From assembly GCA_023247285.1 (NCBI GenBank), contig JAHFGU010000003.1:1-41003 (forward strand): 41,003 nt of DNA, given 5' to 3'. Of the stretch, positions 39,254-41,003 are shown piece by piece; position 1 is the first letter of the stretch; every line of letters starts with the position of its first letter. Made by a program: the position numbers and the translations under genes. The notes under the pieces were generated by a model, which searched no databases, was not told where the DNA came from, and saw nothing but the letters and a program-made list of their open reading frames with translations. Source of the DNA: Candidatus Omnitrophota bacterium (GTDB taxonomy: Bacteria > Omnitrophota > Koll11 > Aquiviventales > Aquiviventaceae).

Positions 39254-40029
39254 GCATGACCCCGCAGCTCTCCGTCGTGATCCCGGCCTTCAACGAGGCG
39301 GGCGTGATCCGCTCGACGCTGGAGGCGGTCGCCGGGTATCTCGGCGCCGCCGGCATCGCCCATGAGATCCTGGTCGTCGATGACGGCAGCACGGATCAGA
39401 CCCGCGCCACCATCCGCAGCCTCCAGCCGGCGATCCCCGGCCTGCGGCTGCTGGAGTCGCCGCACGCCGGCAAGGGGGGTGCGGTCAAGCGCGGGATGTT
39501 GGAGGCATCCGGCGCCTGGGTCCTGTTCATGGACGCGGACCACTCCACGCGGATCGAGGAATGGGCGGCGTGCGCGCCCTGGCGCGCGGCCGGCTATGAC
39601 GTGGTGATCGGCTCGCGGAAAATGCCCGGCGCCCGCGTGCTGGTGCGGCAGCCGCCGCTGCGCGAGGCGATGGGCAAGGCGTTCACCTGGCTGACGAACG
39701 CGCTGCTGGCCGCGCGGATCAGCGACATCACCTGCGGGTTCAAGGTCTTCCGGGCTGACGCGGCGCGCCGGATCTTCCGCCTGCAGCGGCTCTCGGGCTG
39801 GGGCTTTGACGCCGAGATCCTGTTCATCGCCAGGCGGCTGGGCTGCCGCATCAAGGAAGTGCCGGTCGCGTGGACGAATGATGCGACGACGAAAGTCCGC
39901 CTGGCGCAGGACGCGATCCGCTCGCTGTTGGAGCTGATCCAGATCCGCCTGGGCGCCTGGCGCGGCTGGTACCCGGCGGCGGCGCCTGGTGCCGGTGCGC
40001 GCGCCAACAAGCAGGCAGCTTCTGCATGA
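39250..40029 (+). CDS. DPM/ALG5-like GT2, polyprenyl-phosphate sugar synthase candidate
   Basis: 259 residues. LSVVIPAFNEAGVI, VVDDGSTDQT, PHAGKGGAVKRGM, Asp95-Ala-Asp97 (FMDADHS) and DITCGFKVFRADAA are the same blocks as in the GT2 at 35834-36637, in the same order, so the two are probably paralogues. It also lacks C-terminal membrane helices. The predicted role is making an undecaprenyl-phosphate-linked sugar for the adjacent GT-C enzyme. Both ends overlap neighbours by 4 bp (ATGA). Confidence 0.86.
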   Translation: MSMTPQLSVVIPAFNEAGVIRSTLEAVAGYLGAAGIAHEILVVDDGSTDQTRATIRSLQPAIPGLRLLESPHAGKGGAVKRGMLEASGAWVLFMDADHSTRIEEWAACAPWRAAGYDVVIGSRKMPGARVLVRQPPLREAMGKAFTWLTNALLAARISDITCGFKVFRADAARRIFRLQRLSGWGFDAEILFIARRLGCRIKEVPVAWTNDATTKVRLAQDAIRSLLELIQIRLGAWRGWYPAAAPGAGARANKQAASA

Positions 40030-40853
40030 GGGAGCGGATTCGCAAGACGCTGCGCAAGCTCCTACGGGTAGTTGCCGACCACGACCCTGCCTATTATGAT
40101 ATGTACGCCGATCGCAACGAGACGCTGTTCGCGCAGCTGTATCTCCTGCGAATCCTGCGCCATGCGGAGGCAGCCGGCATCCGGCCTCCGGCCCGCGTCC
40201 TGGACGCCGGGTGCCAGGCCGGACGGCTGGCGATTCCGCTGGCGGCGCGCGGCTTCGCGGTAACCGGCGTGGACACCTCTGAATTCGCGCTGCGGCGCGC
40301 GCGTCGGCACGCGAAGGCCGCCGGGGCGCGGGCCCGGTGGATGCGCGGGGACATGGCCCGCGTGCTCGCCGGGCGCGCGCAGTCGTTCGATCTGGCCGTG
40401 TGCGCAGAGGTGCTGTACCTGTCGCCGCGCTACCGCGGGACGCTGGCGACGCTGGCCCGCGCGGTGCGCCCGGGCGGTCTCGTGTGCGTGTCGCACCGGC
40501 CGCTGCTGTATTATCTGTACGAGGCGCTCAGGCGCCAGGATATGCCGGGGGCGCTGAGCGTGCTGCAGCGCCGGGAAGGGGCGTGCGGAGGCGCGGCGTA
40601 TGTCAACTGGCAAACGGAAGACGAGCTGCGCGCGCTCTATGACGAGGTGGGCCTGGCATGGGTGGCGCACTATCCGATCGACCGCGTGGCGTGGCTGACC
40701 GGCATGGATGTCTCCAAGTTGAGCGGCGCCGAGCAAGACGCCTGGTTGGAGCTTGAGCTGGGACTGGAAGCCGGAGAGGGGATGTGCGCCCGATATGCGC
40801 TGGTCGTCGCTGCGCGCCCGGCCGACGGCGGCGAGCGCGAGGGAAGGGGATGA
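40026..40853 (+). CDS. class I SAM-dependent methyltransferase
   Basis: 275 residues. Motif I VLDAGCQAGRLAIPL lies at about 58-72, the acidic Asp of strand 2 is in TGVDTSEFAL, and the AVRPGGLVCVSH block follows. The first 50 residues hold a basic helix and a DPAYYDMYADRNETLFAQLYLLRIL segment seen in some sugar methyltransferases. It overlaps the previous and next genes by 4 bp each. Acceptor not identifiable; a terminal sugar O-methylation would fit the cluster. Confidence 0.82.
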   Translation: MRERIRKTLRKLLRVVADHDPAYYDMYADRNETLFAQLYLLRILRHAEAAGIRPPARVLDAGCQAGRLAIPLAARGFAVTGVDTSEFALRRARRHAKAAGARARWMRGDMARVLAGRAQSFDLAVCAEVLYLSPRYRGTLATLARAVRPGGLVCVSHRPLLYYLYEALRRQDMPGALSVLQRREGACGGAAYVNWQTEDELRALYDEVGLAWVAHYPIDRVAWLTGMDVSKLSGAEQDAWLELELGLEAGEGMCARYALVVAARPADGGEREGRG

Positions 40854-41003
40854 GCCGCTGGTCGTATCATCTGCCCATTCTCGGCTACCACCGCATCGGC
40901 CGGCTGCGCGGCGACCATGTCCCGACGGTGTCGGCAGAATCCTTCGAGCGGCAGCTGGCGCTTCTGGCGAGATTCCGGTACCGCGTGCTGCCGCTGGATG
41001 ACA
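40850..41003 (+). CDS. polysaccharide deacetylase, N-terminal part (3'-truncated)
   Basis: 51 codons are visible before the window ends. LPILGYHRIG near the N-terminus and VSAESFERQLALLARFRYRVLPLDD match the start of NodB-type CE4 deacetylases, which remove acetyl groups from GlcNAc-containing glycans. The metal-binding motifs lie beyond the edge. The start overlaps the methyltransferase stop (ATGA) behind a GGGAAGGG site, so it belongs to the same operon. Confidence 0.75.
   Translation, partial: MSRWSYHLPILGYHRIGRLRGDHVPTVSAESFERQLALLARFRYRVLPLDD

Noticed and set aside
1..41003. CRISPR array, tRNA, rRNA or complete insertion sequence
   Set aside because: I found no regularly spaced repeats, no tRNA-like cloverleaf with CCA end and no transposase or integrase motifs on either strand.

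Overview
This is a 41 kb, very GC-rich window in which every gene I can support lies on the + strand. It holds about 39 genes, two of them cut by the window edges. The content is almost entirely surface-polysaccharide (O-antigen, capsule or exopolysaccharide) biosynthesis. Two GT9 heptosyltransferase-type enzymes, two O-antigen ligase/polymerase-type proteins, an MsbA-type ABC exporter and a WecA-type initiating transferase point to a Gram-negative cell envelope. The GC content and many domain fusions suit an uncultivated, metagenome-type lineage (Omnitrophota, NC10 or Rokubacteria would fit). No marker gene is present to settle this, so the taxonomic guess is weak.

Layout. (1) 1-1393 is a messy edge: the tail of an unknown gene, a small membrane ORF, a C-terminal asparagine-synthetase-like remnant and an unrecognised ORF. 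(2) 1387-4276: a HisF2/WbuZ-like protein, a radical SAM/SPASM protein and a phytanoyl-CoA-dioxygenase-like protein. (3) 4273-8800: a deoxysugar module with glucose-1-phosphate cytidylyltransferase, an SDR, an RmlC-like epimerase and one polypeptide joining an RmlD-like reductase to an RfbH-type [2Fe-2S]/PLP 3-dehydrase. (4) 8797-12052: a GT8-like protein and the ABC exporter. (5) 12042-20206: a PseB/FnlA-like 4,6-dehydratase with an RmlD-like reductase, a GT2-methyltransferase fusion, two methyltransferases and a triple fusion (CE4 deacetylase, glycosyltransferase, DUF218). (6) 20239-29092: a first O-antigen ligase-like protein, a GT4, an SDR, a WecA-type transferase fused to a CapD/WbpM N-terminal half, a second ligase/polymerase and two GT9 proteins. 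(7) 29089-32187: a WecE-like aminotransferase, a WecD-like acetyltransferase and a UXS-like SDR. (8) 32184-35513: an orphan ORF, a CgeB-type GT and two GT2s. (9) 35514-35833 is the only long non-coding gap; it is filled by a long imperfect palindrome and a second hairpin. (10) 35834-41003: two DPM/ALG5-like GT2s flanking a WaaE-like GT2 and a GT-C enzyme, then a methyltransferase and the start of a polysaccharide deacetylase.

Most genes overlap the next by 1-14 bp (often ATGA or GTGA), so the cluster probably runs as one or a few translationally coupled transcripts. Likely breaks are near 20207-20238, 25632-25680, 30202-30289 and above all 35514-35833.

Working together, the genes could make several activated sugars: a CDP-3,6-dideoxyhexose, a UDP-2-acetamido-2,6-dideoxyhexose, an NDP-4-acetamido-4,6-dideoxyhexose and perhaps a pentose. 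They could then build the glycan on a polyprenyl carrier with about a dozen glycosyltransferases, methylate and deacetylate it, export it and ligate it. Each sugar pathway is incomplete inside the window, so the named products are inferences.
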